NCBI RefSeq assembly: GCF_016785085.1
Contig: NZ_JAENHO010000002.1
Span: 906,941 to 970,940, forward strand
From: Paractinoplanes lichenicola
GTDB taxonomy: Bacteria; Actinomycetota; Actinomycetes; Mycobacteriales; Micromonosporaceae
Direction of reading: 5' to 3'
DNA: 64,000 nt
Positions 16,440 through 24,637 of the stretch are shown here, piece after piece. Position numbers and translations under genes: made by a program. The notes beneath the pieces are model-generated. The model was not told the origin of the DNA. It saw only the letters and a program-made list of their open reading frames with translations, and searched no databases. Positions within the stretch are counted from its first letter, which is position 1. Each line of letters starts with the position of its first letter.

Positions 16440-16895
16440 CTACAGGTTTTTGGCCATGTTGCGGCCGGTTTCGGCGTAGCCCAGTTGTTCGTAGAGGATG
16501 CGGGCGCCCGCGTTGTGGGCGAATACGTGCAAGCCGATCCGGGTGATGGCGTTGGCGTGGCACCAGCGTTCGGCGGCTTGCATGATGGCGCGGCCGTAGC
16601 CCTGGCGGCGTAGGCCGGGTTCGACGGCGACGTTGAAGACGAAGGCGGCCGGGCCGTTGACTTTGATCCAGAGGAAGCCGATCCGGCGGGCGCCGTCGTA
16701 GGCGTGCCAGATGTGGTGGTCGGGGGTGGCGGGGCCGTCGGGCAGCAGGCGCGCGTAGGTCTCGGCAGCCTCGCGAGCGGCGTCCTGGACTGTACGGCCG
16801 GTGGCGACGACGCTCTCCGCGTAGTGCACCTCGGCCTCGGCGCGCCACGGCTCGTATTGTTCATCGGTCATGGGTTCCAGCCGCACATCCGTCAC
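16440..16895 (-). CDS. GNAT-family N-acetyltransferase
   Basis: 151 residues. The acetyl-CoA binding motif is NVAVEPGLRRQGYGRAIMQA (V.p..R.qG.G), preceded by the beta-strand IGFLWIKV and followed by the AHNAGARILYEQLGYAETGR motif B. Start GTG at 16895 (VTDVRLEPMTDEQYEPW) fits family N termini better than ATG at 16871. It probably acetylates an amine of a small molecule or a protein N terminus; the substrate is unknown. It is 11 bases downstream of the DUF-type membrane protein gene on the same strand, so likely in that operon. Confidence 0.85.
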   Translation of the reverse strand: MTDVRLEPMTDEQYEPWRAEAEVHYAESVVATGRTVQDAAREAAETYARLLPDGPATPDHHIWHAYDGARRIGFLWIKVNGPAAFVFNVAVEPGLRRQGYGRAIMQAAERWCHANAITRIGLHVFAHNAGARILYEQLGYAETGRNMAKNL

Positions 16896-16906
16896 GACCG
16901 ACAACG

Positions 16907-17554
16907 TTAGGCGGTCAGGGCGATCGTCAGGGCGCCGGCGCCGACCATGACCGCGGCCCATAGTTTGTCCATGTTGAACCAGGCGCGGCGGAGGATGTTG
17001 ACGCCGACGAACTCGTAGACCAGCACCGCGCACACGGCCATGGCGGCGAACATGGCGATCGTGTGGATGCCGGCGGCGGCCACTCCCTCCAGGGCCGCCA
17101 GCGGGGTGCCGTCGAGGCCGGCGGGGGCGACATGGCCGGAGTGCCCGGTGGCCACGGGGGTGGCGGCCAGCACGGGCAGCAGCATCAGGCCGGCGCCGTG
17201 GGCCGAGGACATCAGGAACGACCAACCCGTCAGTTGGGTGTTGGACAGGCGCATGCCGGCCCAGCGGAAGTGGCGTTCGGAGAGCAGGCGCCACAGGCCG
17301 AAGGCGACCAGCACCGCGCCGCCCGCGATGCCGACGATGTTGGCCGCCACCACCGAGGACGTGGCCGAGACGACCGCGGCCACGATGGCGACCGAGGCCA
17401 GGTGGCCCAGGGCGATGGGGGGCAGCGAGGTCAGCAGCACCCGGCGGGACCGTTCCTGCATGCCCCGGGCCACGGCGAAGAGCCAGCCCATGGCCGGGTT
17501 GAGGCCGTGAAAAGCACCCAACCCGGCCAGGGCGGCCAGTTGTCCCCAGGTCAC
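16907..17554 (-). CDS. Polytopic membrane protein coupled to methanethiol oxidase
   Basis: 215 residues, about six membrane helices. Conserved-looking histidine motifs sit in membrane segments: GAFHGLNPAMGWLFAVARGM near the N terminus, IALGHLASVA, FLMSSAHGAGLMLLPV and AAAGIHTIAMF. Such buried His motifs recall metal transporters of the HupE/NicO type, but I cannot assign a family. Its GTG (17554) overlaps the methanethiol oxidase stop by 4 bases, so translation is coupled. Metal delivery to that enzyme, which is copper-dependent in characterised homologues, is a reasonable inference. Confidence 0.72.
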   Translation of the reverse strand: MTWGQLAALAGLGAFHGLNPAMGWLFAVARGMQERSRRVLLTSLPPIALGHLASVAIVAAVVSATSSVVAANIVGIAGGAVLVAFGLWRLLSERHFRWAGMRLSNTQLTGWSFLMSSAHGAGLMLLPVLAATPVATGHSGHVAPAGLDGTPLAALEGVAAAGIHTIAMFAAMAVCAVLVYEFVGVNILRRAWFNMDKLWAAVMVGAGALTIALTA

Positions 17555-18960
17555 GCGGAGGGGAAGCAGTACGAGTCGGAGCTGGCGTCCCCGCCCTGCA
17601 AGCGGGTCTGGTGGACGCGCCGTCCCCGGAACTCGTCGCCGTGCGGGAAGAACCGGGGGTCCACCGCGAAACCGCCGGCCGACACGTCGATCTTGGCGAG
17701 CCAGGCCCCCACGCCGTCGGGATAGAACTGGTCGTCCCACGAGCCGTACAGGGAATTGGTGACGTAGACGCGCTTGCCGTCGCGCGACACCTCGACCATC
17801 TGCGGGCCACCGGCCAGGCGCTCGTCGGGGAAGGACGGGTGGGGCGTGCGGCGGACGATGCCGCCCAGGTGCACCGAGCCGATCTCGACCGGGTGGAACG
17901 GGTCGCTCACGTCGTACTGCTTGAGCTCGCCCGTGCCCCAGCAGGAGACGTACAGGAATTGGTCGTCCACCGAGAGGTCGATGTCGGTGACCAGCGGCGG
18001 GACGGCCCCGAAGGGTTGCAGCGCGGGCGGCAGATCCTCGGTGGCAGCGGGCTCGGCCGGGATGTCGATCACCTTGGTGACCTCGTAGCCGCCGGACGAA
18101 TCGGAGCGGTGCCACATCCAGATCGACGCCGACAGGTCCTCGACGCTGACCACGACACCCACGAAGCCGTACTCGCGGGACGGATCGTGGGCGGGACGCA
18201 GCTCGAGCGTCATCTGATACTGGTCGCCGAGATCGACGGTCTGCACCAGGGTTCGCTTGGCGAGATCCCAGAAGTGCAGCCGGTGGCCGTATTTGCGGCC
18301 CAGCAGCAGCTCCGGGTTGATCCCGTCCTCGATCATGTCGGGCGTGCCCCACTCCGAGGTGACGAGCACGTCGCGGGTCAGGTGCCACCAGAAGTCGTAC
18401 GCGAGGAACTGATCCCCGCGGTCCGCCTCCCATTTCCCCCGTACGTCGAAGGAAGTGTGATCAAGGACGGCGATCCCGCCCGGGCCCCCGCCGTCGGTCC
18501 CGTTGCCCAGGGCCGACACGTAGATGCCGTCGGGTCCGCAGTGGATCGTGTGGGGCCGCGAGTAGCCGGAGGCGCCGAACTCCTCGGGTGAGATCTCCTT
18601 GACGATCTTGGGTGCGCGCGGGTCGTCCTTGGTGTCGATCACGTAGATGCGCGACGACCGCAGGCCGGGCACGATCAGGTAGCGCCGTTCGACGTGCGGG
18701 TGGGGCGCGGTCGGGCAGAGCGCGCTGCTGCACGCGTTCCATCCGAAGTGGTGCAGCTCGTCGCCCGTGTGCGGCAGATCGGTCCAGCCCACGACACGGC
18801 CGTACGTCTCGGAGGAAGGTTCGGTGTCGACGACGGCGATCGCGTCGGGCTGCCGCGCGGACCGGTCGAAGGCGGCCACGTACGCCAGTTGCTCGGCCGG
18901 GGCGCCCGCCGCGTCGCGCGGGGTGGGATAGAACGTCGGGTCAGGAGTCCACCGGGTCAT
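17551..18960 (-). CDS. Methanethiol oxidase / selenium-binding protein family (SBP56, MtoX)
   Basis: 469 residues, the usual length of the SBP56 beta-propeller family. Typical segments are WTPDPTFYPTPRDA at the start, HHFGWNACSSALCP, RPHTIHCGPDGIYVSALGNG, LVTDIDLSVDDQFLYVSCWG and GGPQMVEVSRDGKRVYVTNS. Characterised bacterial and human members oxidise methanethiol to formaldehyde, H2S and H2O2 using copper. Cys and His residues are abundant around residue 80, as in the family. No twin-arginine or Sec signal is visible. ATG at 18960 is preferred over ATG at 18969 because AGGA sits at proper spacing. It heads an operon with a 6-helix membrane protein and a GNAT. Confidence 0.88.
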   Translation of the reverse strand: MTRWTPDPTFYPTPRDAAGAPAEQLAYVAAFDRSARQPDAIAVVDTEPSSETYGRVVGWTDLPHTGDELHHFGWNACSSALCPTAPHPHVERRYLIVPGLRSSRIYVIDTKDDPRAPKIVKEISPEEFGASGYSRPHTIHCGPDGIYVSALGNGTDGGGPGGIAVLDHTSFDVRGKWEADRGDQFLAYDFWWHLTRDVLVTSEWGTPDMIEDGINPELLLGRKYGHRLHFWDLAKRTLVQTVDLGDQYQMTLELRPAHDPSREYGFVGVVVSVEDLSASIWMWHRSDSSGGYEVTKVIDIPAEPAATEDLPPALQPFGAVPPLVTDIDLSVDDQFLYVSCWGTGELKQYDVSDPFHPVEIGSVHLGGIVRRTPHPSFPDERLAGGPQMVEVSRDGKRVYVTNSLYGSWDDQFYPDGVGAWLAKIDVSAGGFAVDPRFFPHGDEFRGRRVHQTRLQGGDASSDSYCFPSA

Positions 18961-19110
18961 GCAGCTCATCCTGACCCGCTGATCAGCATGTGACCAGAGT
19001 TACAACCGCTAAGAAGTTGTCAACGAGTGGTGGCCGCGCGGAGGGGGCGATGGCGACGGGCGGGCGAGGGGCCGTGGAGGCGGGCGGGCGAGGGGCGGTG
19101 GGGCGGGCGC

Positions 19111-21186
19111 TCAGCGGGCTTCCATGGGCAGCCGCACGAGCACCGTCGTGCCGGGGCCGTCGTGGTCGAGCAGCTCGATGCTGCCGTGGTGTTTGCTGAC
19201 TACCGCGCGGCTCAGGGTCATGCCCAGCCCGGTGCCCGGGATGGCCGTGTCGCGCGCCCGTGACGTGCGATAGAACCCGGTGAACAGCTTCTCGCGCTCG
19301 TCGTTGGAGACGCCCAGCCCGGTGTCCGAGACGGCCAGCTCGGCGGCCCGGCCCGCGGCCCGCAGCGTCACGCCGATCTGCCCGCCGTCGGGGCTGTATT
19401 TGACCGCGTTGCCGAGCAGGTTGTCGACCACCTGACGCAGGCGCTTGCGGTCGCCCGGCAGCACCAGCCGCTCGGGCAGCTCGTCGTTGATCACGAGCGG
19501 GGCGCCGGCCACGGCGGCCCGGGTCTTCTGGACGGAGTCGCGCACGACCTCGGCCAGGTCCATCGGCAGGAGCTGGATGTCGGCGTGCCCGGTGTCCAGG
19601 GCGGACAGCTCCATCAGCTCGTTGATGATGTCGCGCAGCTGATTGGTGTTGCGCTCGATCACCTCGAGCAGCCGCGGGCCGTCGGCGACCAGGCTCTTCT
19701 CGTCGGCCTCGCGCAGCAGTTCGGTGTACGCGCTGATCGACGTGAGCGGCGTGCGCAGCTCGTGCCCGACCAGCGCCAGATATTCGTTCTTGCTGCGGAT
19801 CAGCTGGCGCTGCAGATCCTCGACGCGGTGCTTCTCGACGAACTGCCCGATGTGCGCGGCGATCCCCGACATCAGGGCCAGCAGCTCGTCCTCGGGGTCC
19901 TCGATCGAGTCGGCGAAGACGGTCAGCACACCAAGAGTCTCAAAGCCTTCCCGTACGGGCACAGCCAGCGCCGTGTGCAGGTCGGCCGACGCGGCAGTCT
20001 CCGGCGAGATCAGGCTCTGCGGGCGGCCCACGTCCCGGATCCACAGCGGCTTGCCCACCTGCCACGCCCGTCCGGCCAGCCCCACCCCGTACGGGAGGTC
20101 TTTGGGCACCTCGATGTCGGAACGGGAGCCTGCCGCACTCCACCGCGCGGCCGACCGGACCACCGCGGCCGGCTCGTCGACCAGCCAGAGCTCGGCGTGC
20201 ACCCACTCCAGGGTGCTGACCACGGCCTCCAGCACGCGGGGGCCGGCCGCCTCGATGCTCGGCGCGTCGGCCAGGGCGGTGGTGACGGCCAGCTCGCAGG
20301 TGCGGAACCGCTCGACCCGTTTGCGGCGGGTCACGTCCTGCACGGCCTGCACCGCCCCCGCCGTGCGGCCACCCGGCCCGGGAATCGGGTGGGCGTCGAC
20401 CAGGTAGTGCCGGCGGCGGTCGGGGCCGTTCAGCACGACCTCGCTGTCCACCAGATGATCACCCTTGAGCGCCCGGAACAGGCCCAGGTCGTCGCGGCGC
20501 AGCCGGTTGCCCTCGGGGTCGGTCAGCCCCTCCAGCCAGCCCTCGCCGGGATGCCCGGTCTCGCCCCAGAGCCGGCGCATCCGCTCGTTGACGAAGACGA
20601 TCCGGCCCTGCTCGTCGCAGGCGATGACGCCGTCGTGCAGGCTGTCGAGCACCGCGTCGAGGAAACTGCGCTGCCGGGCCAGCTCGTAACGGGCGAGCTG
20701 CTCGGTCAGCAGCAGGCCGGCCACGTGCGCGGCTTCGGCCACCGACGCGCTGTCCTCGGGCGTCCACTGCCGGGGCTCGACGTCGGCCGCGCAGCACACC
20801 GCCAGCACGGCGCCGTTCTGATCGCGTACGGGATGGCCGAGGTAGGCCCCCCGCCGATCGCTGATCTCGGCCCGGGTGAGGTCGTTGATCACCAGTGGGG
20901 CGTCGTCGCGCAGGACGAGCGAGGCGAGCGAGCCGGCCAGCGGTCCCTCCGGCTTGTTCCAGGGCTCGGCCAGACCGTGGCTGCCGTACAGGGACAGCGT
21001 CTCGCCCCGCACGAGGTGGATCACCCCGACGGGCGCGTGCGCGGCGCGGGCCAGCAGGGCGGCCAGCTCGTCGGCGCCCCCGCCGTCGAGCGAGGCCGGA
21101 TGCAGCTCGGCCACCTCGTGCAGCAGGTTCTCGTCAAGGCCACCCGGCCAGGCTTCGCGGCCGGGGTCATCTAGCCGCTTAGCCAC
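19111..21186 (-). CDS. Soluble sensor histidine kinase (GAF-PAS-GAF-HisKA-HATPase)
   Basis: 691 residues with no membrane helix. GAF domain about 25-165 (PVGVIHLVRGETLSLYGSHG), PAS about 172-290 (LDAVLDSLHDGVIACDEQGR), second GAF about 300-450, dimerisation/phosphoacceptor ALVGHELRTPLTSIS with His475, ATPase with N-box NLLGNAVKYSPDGG (589-602), G1 DTGLGV (621-626) and G2 GTGLGMTLSR (651-660). It would autophosphorylate His475 on a cytosolic cue. No response-regulator gene is adjacent, so it is an orphan kinase here. GTG start at 21186. Its upstream region is a 490-base repeat-rich stretch. Confidence 0.92.
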   Translation of the reverse strand: MAKRLDDPGREAWPGGLDENLLHEVAELHPASLDGGGADELAALLARAAHAPVGVIHLVRGETLSLYGSHGLAEPWNKPEGPLAGSLASLVLRDDAPLVINDLTRAEISDRRGAYLGHPVRDQNGAVLAVCCAADVEPRQWTPEDSASVAEAAHVAGLLLTEQLARYELARQRSFLDAVLDSLHDGVIACDEQGRIVFVNERMRRLWGETGHPGEGWLEGLTDPEGNRLRRDDLGLFRALKGDHLVDSEVVLNGPDRRRHYLVDAHPIPGPGGRTAGAVQAVQDVTRRKRVERFRTCELAVTTALADAPSIEAAGPRVLEAVVSTLEWVHAELWLVDEPAAVVRSAARWSAAGSRSDIEVPKDLPYGVGLAGRAWQVGKPLWIRDVGRPQSLISPETAASADLHTALAVPVREGFETLGVLTVFADSIEDPEDELLALMSGIAAHIGQFVEKHRVEDLQRQLIRSKNEYLALVGHELRTPLTSISAYTELLREADEKSLVADGPRLLEVIERNTNQLRDIINELMELSALDTGHADIQLLPMDLAEVVRDSVQKTRAAVAGAPLVINDELPERLVLPGDRKRLRQVVDNLLGNAVKYSPDGGQIGVTLRAAGRAAELAVSDTGLGVSNDEREKLFTGFYRTSRARDTAIPGTGLGMTLSRAVVSKHHGSIELLDHDGPGTTVLVRLPMEAR

Positions 21187-21676
21187 CCGTCCAGCCTATA
21201 AGGCGCTAATTGCTTCAAAGCCCCAAATCATCAGGTACGGACCGACCCAGCCAATGGGTGCCGGCGCGACGGCTGGTGTTGGGCAGAGACCGAGCCAGCC
21301 AGAGAGTGCCAGCGCGGCGGCTGGTGTTGGGGTACGGGCTGAGCGGGCCGGTGGGTGCCGGCGCGGCGGCAGATTGAAGTACGGGCCAAGCCGACCGGCG
21401 GGTGCTGGCACAGCGGCTGGTGAGGGGTAGGGGTGCGGGCCGAGCTGGTTGCGGGTCGGGCGGTGGGTGGTCAGGAGGTTGCTGGTGGGCGTCGAGGAGG
21501 TCGCGGTTTAGCCGATGGGTGGTGAGAAGACAGCTGGTGAGAAGACGGCTGATGGGCGGCCGAGCTGGTCGCGAGTCAGGCGGTGGGTGGTGAGGCTGCT
21601 GGTGGGCGGCCGAGAGATCGCGGATCAGCCGGTGGGTGCCGGCGCGGCGGCTGATGGCGGCCGAGCTGGTCGTGGG
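21187..21676. repeat. 490-base non-coding stretch of degenerate tandem repeats
   Basis: Two repeat families lie between trmB and the histidine kinase. From about 21235, four degenerate units of 46-49 bases each contain GGGTGCCGGCGCGGCGGCTGG-like cores, ending near GTTGGG. From 21439 a second unit begins GCCGAGCTGGT, recurring at 21559 and 21660 (120 and 101 bases apart) with CGGCGGTGGGTGGT following. The two families share GGTGGG and CGGCTG words. I see no gene, promoter or clear hairpin. The stretch must contain the kinase promoter or leader. Confidence 0.7.
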
Positions 21677-22354
21677 TCACGCGGCGGGGGCTGGGTGGCG
21701 GCGGTAGCGGAGGTCGGTGATGGGGCGGCCCGCGCCGGCGCCGCGGCGTTCGAATTTTGTTTCGGGGCGGCCGGCGCGGTTGCGGTCGACCGGTTCGAGG
21801 CCGGGGTCGGCGTCGAGGGTCTCGGCCATGGCTTCGGCGTAGTCGGGCCAGTCGGTCGCGCAGTGCAGGATGCCGCCGGGGCGCAGGCGGTCGCGGAGCA
21901 GGGCCACGTTGACCGGCTGGATCAGGCGGCGCTTGTGGTGGCGGGCCTTGGGCCAGGGGTCCGGGAAGAAGACGTGGATCGCGTCCAGCCGGCCGGGCGC
22001 CAGGCGGTGCACCAACTGCATGGCGTCGCCGCGAGCCACCCGTACGTGGGAAAGGTCTTGATCTTGCAGGAGGGCCAGCAGGTTGCCGATGCCGGGCGTG
22101 TGCACCTCGATGCCCAGATAGTCACGACCCGGGTCGGACTGCGCCGTCGCGGCCAGGGTGTCGCCCATGCCGAAGCCGATCTCGAGCACCTTCGGGTTGT
22201 CGCGCCCGAACAGCTCGTCCAGGTCGAGGGGCGTGCGGTCGCCGTCGGAGATCAGCAGGCCGTGGGTCGGCCACAGCGCGGCGTGGGCGTCCTCGTGGCG
22301 GGCACTCATGCGGCCGCGGCGGGGGTGGAAGGTGCGGATCGGCGGGTGGTTCAC
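21677..22354 (-). CDS. trmB: tRNA (guanine-N7)-methyltransferase
   Basis: 225 residues, typical length. The SAM-binding motif is KVLEIGFGMGDTLAATAQ; the family hallmark FPDPWPKARHHKRRLIQPVN with the PWPK tRNA-active-site motif follows; ILHCATDWPDYAEAM and the C-terminal TKFERRGAGAGRPITDLRY complete it. It makes m7G46 in tRNA variable loops. I take GTG at 22354 (VNHPPIRTFHPRRGRMS) because IRT.H.RRGRM is conserved at TrmB N termini and AAGAGG lies a few bases upstream. An internal ATG would cut this off. The preceding gene on the same strand is a secreted propeller protein 8 bases upstream. Confidence 0.93.
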   Translation of the reverse strand: MNHPPIRTFHPRRGRMSARHEDAHAALWPTHGLLISDGDRTPLDLDELFGRDNPKVLEIGFGMGDTLAATAQSDPGRDYLGIEVHTPGIGNLLALLQDQDLSHVRVARGDAMQLVHRLAPGRLDAIHVFFPDPWPKARHHKRRLIQPVNVALLRDRLRPGGILHCATDWPDYAEAMAETLDADPGLEPVDRNRAGRPETKFERRGAGAGRPITDLRYRRHPAPAA

Positions 22355-22362
22355 GCCTCTTT

Positions 22363-23319
22363 CTAGCGCACCGGCTGCACGCTGGGCTGGCTGCCCTCGC
22401 GGAACGGCTGCCGCTGGCCCCTCGCCACGTCGACCACCACGACCCACGAGCCGCTCCGATACTGCCCGGTGACCACGGCCCGGCTCGTCGTGATGTAGGC
22501 CATCTCGCGGTCCAGGACGCCGCCGACCGTACGCTTGGCCTTGGTCCTGGTGTCGTACTCGACGACGTGCAGCGGCTGGTCGTCGGCCTTGGTCTCGCCC
22601 TTCTGATACGCCGTCCAGGCCAGCTTCGCCCCGTCCCCGCGCCAGCTCGGCACCACGGCGAAACCGCTGGTCTGCAGGCTGCCCCCGCCGTACGCGGCCA
22701 CGGTCTGCTCGCCGCCGGTGGCCACCGTCCCCACGCTCAGGCAGGCGTCGTAGACGGAGTCGCAGTCGCCGCCGCGGAACGCGATCCGGGTGCCGTCGGG
22801 CGACCAGGCCACGGCGTCGTCGGTGCTCAGCCGCTCCTGCAGCGAACCTGCGCGGGAGGTCACCGGGGCCGGCTCGGCGGGCAGTTCCTCACCCCGGCAG
22901 TCGCGCGGGAACAGCACCTCGGGGGTCGCCTTGCCCGCGGTGGCGATCCGATAGACCCCCGGCCCGCCCGTGCAGGAGAGCGAGGCGAACGCGATCGACT
23001 TGCCGTCCGGCGCCCACGACGGCCCTGCCGCGGCGCGGGTGGTGAGCCGGCGCTGACCGGTGCCGTCGGCCTTCATCACCCACAGGTAGCCCGATTTGAG
23101 GAAGGCGATCGACTTGCCGTCGGGCGACCAGCGCGGGCGGGCCTGGTGTCCGCCGGTGGTCAGGCGCTTCTCGGCCGAGCCCTTGCTGACGTAGATGTCG
23201 CCGTTGCGCACGTACGCCACCAGGCTGGGCAGAGCGGGCGCCGCCGCGCTCGCGGCGACCGGGTGCAGCATCGCCCCGGCCACGATCCCCGCCACTGCGA
23301 GACACCGGACCACCTTCAC
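22363..23319 (-). CDS. Secreted TolB-like beta-propeller protein
   Basis: 318 residues with a signal peptide (CLAVAGIVAGAMLHPVAASA, cleavage likely after ASA). At least three PD40/WD40-like blades follow: RPRWSPDGKSIAFLKSG, GPSWAPDGKSIAFASL and AVAWSPDGTRIAFRG. Two Cys pairs suggest disulfides outside the cell. No enzyme motif is visible; such proteins usually bind partners or ligands. GTG start at 23319. TATATG on the minus strand about 35 bases upstream could be part of its promoter. trmB begins 8 bases after its stop, so both may share a transcript. Confidence 0.78.
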   Translation of the reverse strand: MKVVRCLAVAGIVAGAMLHPVAASAAAPALPSLVAYVRNGDIYVSKGSAEKRLTTGGHQARPRWSPDGKSIAFLKSGYLWVMKADGTGQRRLTTRAAAGPSWAPDGKSIAFASLSCTGGPGVYRIATAGKATPEVLFPRDCRGEELPAEPAPVTSRAGSLQERLSTDDAVAWSPDGTRIAFRGGDCDSVYDACLSVGTVATGGEQTVAAYGGGSLQTSGFAVVPSWRGDGAKLAWTAYQKGETKADDQPLHVVEYDTRTKAKRTVGGVLDREMAYITTSRAVVTGQYRSGSWVVVVDVARGQRQPFREGSQPSVQPVR

Positions 23320-23425
23320 GAGAAACGCCCCCCGACGCGTCTGACCTGCATATACATCGAGAGGATCGTCGCAACGGTTCTGCTCCTAAGCGATTCCCAC
23401 ACGCGAAACCGGGAATTTCCCCTCT

Positions 23426-24181
23426 TTAGTGGTTGCCCGGGGGCTGCTCCTCCGGATCCCAGTGGTGGGGGTTCCAGTCGGCGTCCGAGGCGACGGCGTT
23501 CAGCGGGGCCCGGTGGGGGCCGAGGCCACGCGGCTGCTCGACGATCGGGTCGCCGGCGGCGGGCGGGCCGGCTTCCGGCAGGTCGGCGGCCGGCCACTCG
23601 ACCGGGCGGCGGCTCGGTGGGATCGGGACGGCCGCGGCCCCGTACGTCTGAGTGGCCGAGTCGGCGGCCAGGCGGTGCAGGCGGAACCAGCCCGCCAGCA
23701 CGGCCAGGGTCAGGAAGGCGATCACCAGGAACTCGATGGCGCCGCCGAGGATGACGGCCAGGCCCAGCCGGCCGCCCGCCGCGCACAGGGCGAAAGCGCC
23801 GAGGAAGAACAGCGCCACGTAGAGGGCGACCACGTTCCGCGGGCGGACGTACCAGCCGGACTCGTCCCCGAATCGGTCAGCCAGCCGGCGGGTGCCCCGG
23901 CTCCAGAACATGTGGGCGACGAACACCACGATCGCCAGGGCCGACCAGATCAGGCTGATCAGCACGGAGACGCCGGCGAAGGCGGCAGCACCCGACTGGA
24001 CGGCCTGGAATCGGGTGATCGTGTGCGCGACAGTGGTCAGGCCCAGCATCAGGGCCAGCAGCGCCACGACCCCCGTCAGGATCTGCCAGCCGACCGGCAG
24101 GCCCCCGGGCTCCGGATAGGCCGTCCGGCAGGTGTGCCCCTGCCCGGCATGATCCAGCCGGGCGCCACAACGCTCACACAT
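23426..24181 (-). CDS. DUF4328-type membrane protein with N-terminal zinc ribbon
   Basis: 251 residues. It begins with a small CxxC element (MCERCGARLDHAGQGHTC), then four membrane helices (GWQILTGVVALLALMLGL, VLISLIWSALAIVVFVAHMF, VVALYVALFFLGAFALCAAG, AVILGGAIEFLVIAFLTLAV) with WSRGTRRLADRFGDESGWYV between helices 2 and 3, the hallmark of DUF4328 proteins. The C-terminal 80 residues are proline-rich and acidic, ending HHWDPEEQPPGNH. Function is unknown. Start ATG at 24181 is preferred because it opens directly on the Cys motif; an in-frame GTG lies 9 bases earlier. Confidence 0.78.
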   Translation of the reverse strand: MCERCGARLDHAGQGHTCRTAYPEPGGLPVGWQILTGVVALLALMLGLTTVAHTITRFQAVQSGAAAFAGVSVLISLIWSALAIVVFVAHMFWSRGTRRLADRFGDESGWYVRPRNVVALYVALFFLGAFALCAAGGRLGLAVILGGAIEFLVIAFLTLAVLAGWFRLHRLAADSATQTYGAAAVPIPPSRRPVEWPAADLPEAGPPAAGDPIVEQPRGLGPHRAPLNAVASDADWNPHHWDPEEQPPGNH

Positions 24182-24241
24182 CACGAGCACGATGATGACC
24201 TATGTCCGCTCCGGTTGTGGGCCCCTCCGCCGGGGCCGACG

Positions 24242-24247
24242 TAGGCT
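24242..24247 (+). promoter_or_regulatory. -10 box TAGGCT of a leaderless promoter
   Basis: TAGGCT ends 7 bases before the ATG at 24255. That is the spacing at which transcription would begin on or next to the start codon, and no ribosome site is present. Confidence 0.55.
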
Positions 24248-24254
24248 GGATCGC

Positions 24255-24572
24255 ATGACTGCCGCCCGGGGCCGACGCGCCGGGCTGTTCGCGGTCCTGA
24301 TGATGCTGCTGACGCTGGGCGCGGTCTCGCTCGTGTCGACCGCCGCCGTCGCGTCCCCGCACCTCTCCGCCGCCGCCGAGACCTCGCACGATCACCACAC
24401 CGGCACGGAGTGGACTCCCACGCCCAGCCACCGGCTGCGACCGGCCGCCGACGTCTCCGGCGGCGCGATCATCCCGGCCGGCGCCCACGCCCCGGCGCCC
24501 GTCGATCTCGTTGTCACCGCAGGTGGGGACGGCCGCGGCGACGAAGCTTCGATTCTGGTCCTTCGGGTATAG
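24255..24572 (+). CDS. Small secreted or membrane-anchored hypothetical protein
   Basis: 105 residues. The N terminus has a basic stretch and hydrophobic helix (GLFAVLMMLLTLGAVSLVST) with a plausible signal-peptidase site after AVA. The rest is His-rich (TSHDHHTGTE) and disordered, with no known domain. The start ATG follows a TAGGCT -10 box by 7 bases, a leaderless arrangement. A 66-base gap with a ribosome site separates it from the alpha/beta hydrolase. The His cluster and the nearby metal ATPase hint at metal binding, a weak inference. Confidence 0.6.
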   Translation: MTAARGRRAGLFAVLMMLLTLGAVSLVSTAAVASPHLSAAAETSHDHHTGTEWTPTPSHRLRPAADVSGGAIIPAGAHAPAPVDLVVTAGGDGRGDEASILVLRV

Positions 24573-24637
24573 CGACCGGGCCCTTCCGCGCCCCTATCCG
24601 CCCGTTTCCCGCCCGAAAGGGAAGAAGGACCCGTCGC

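Noticed and set aside
16907..18433. A long minus-strand frame joining the membrane protein to upstream sequence
   Set aside because: The part before 17554 is out of frame with, and inside, the methanethiol oxidase gene.
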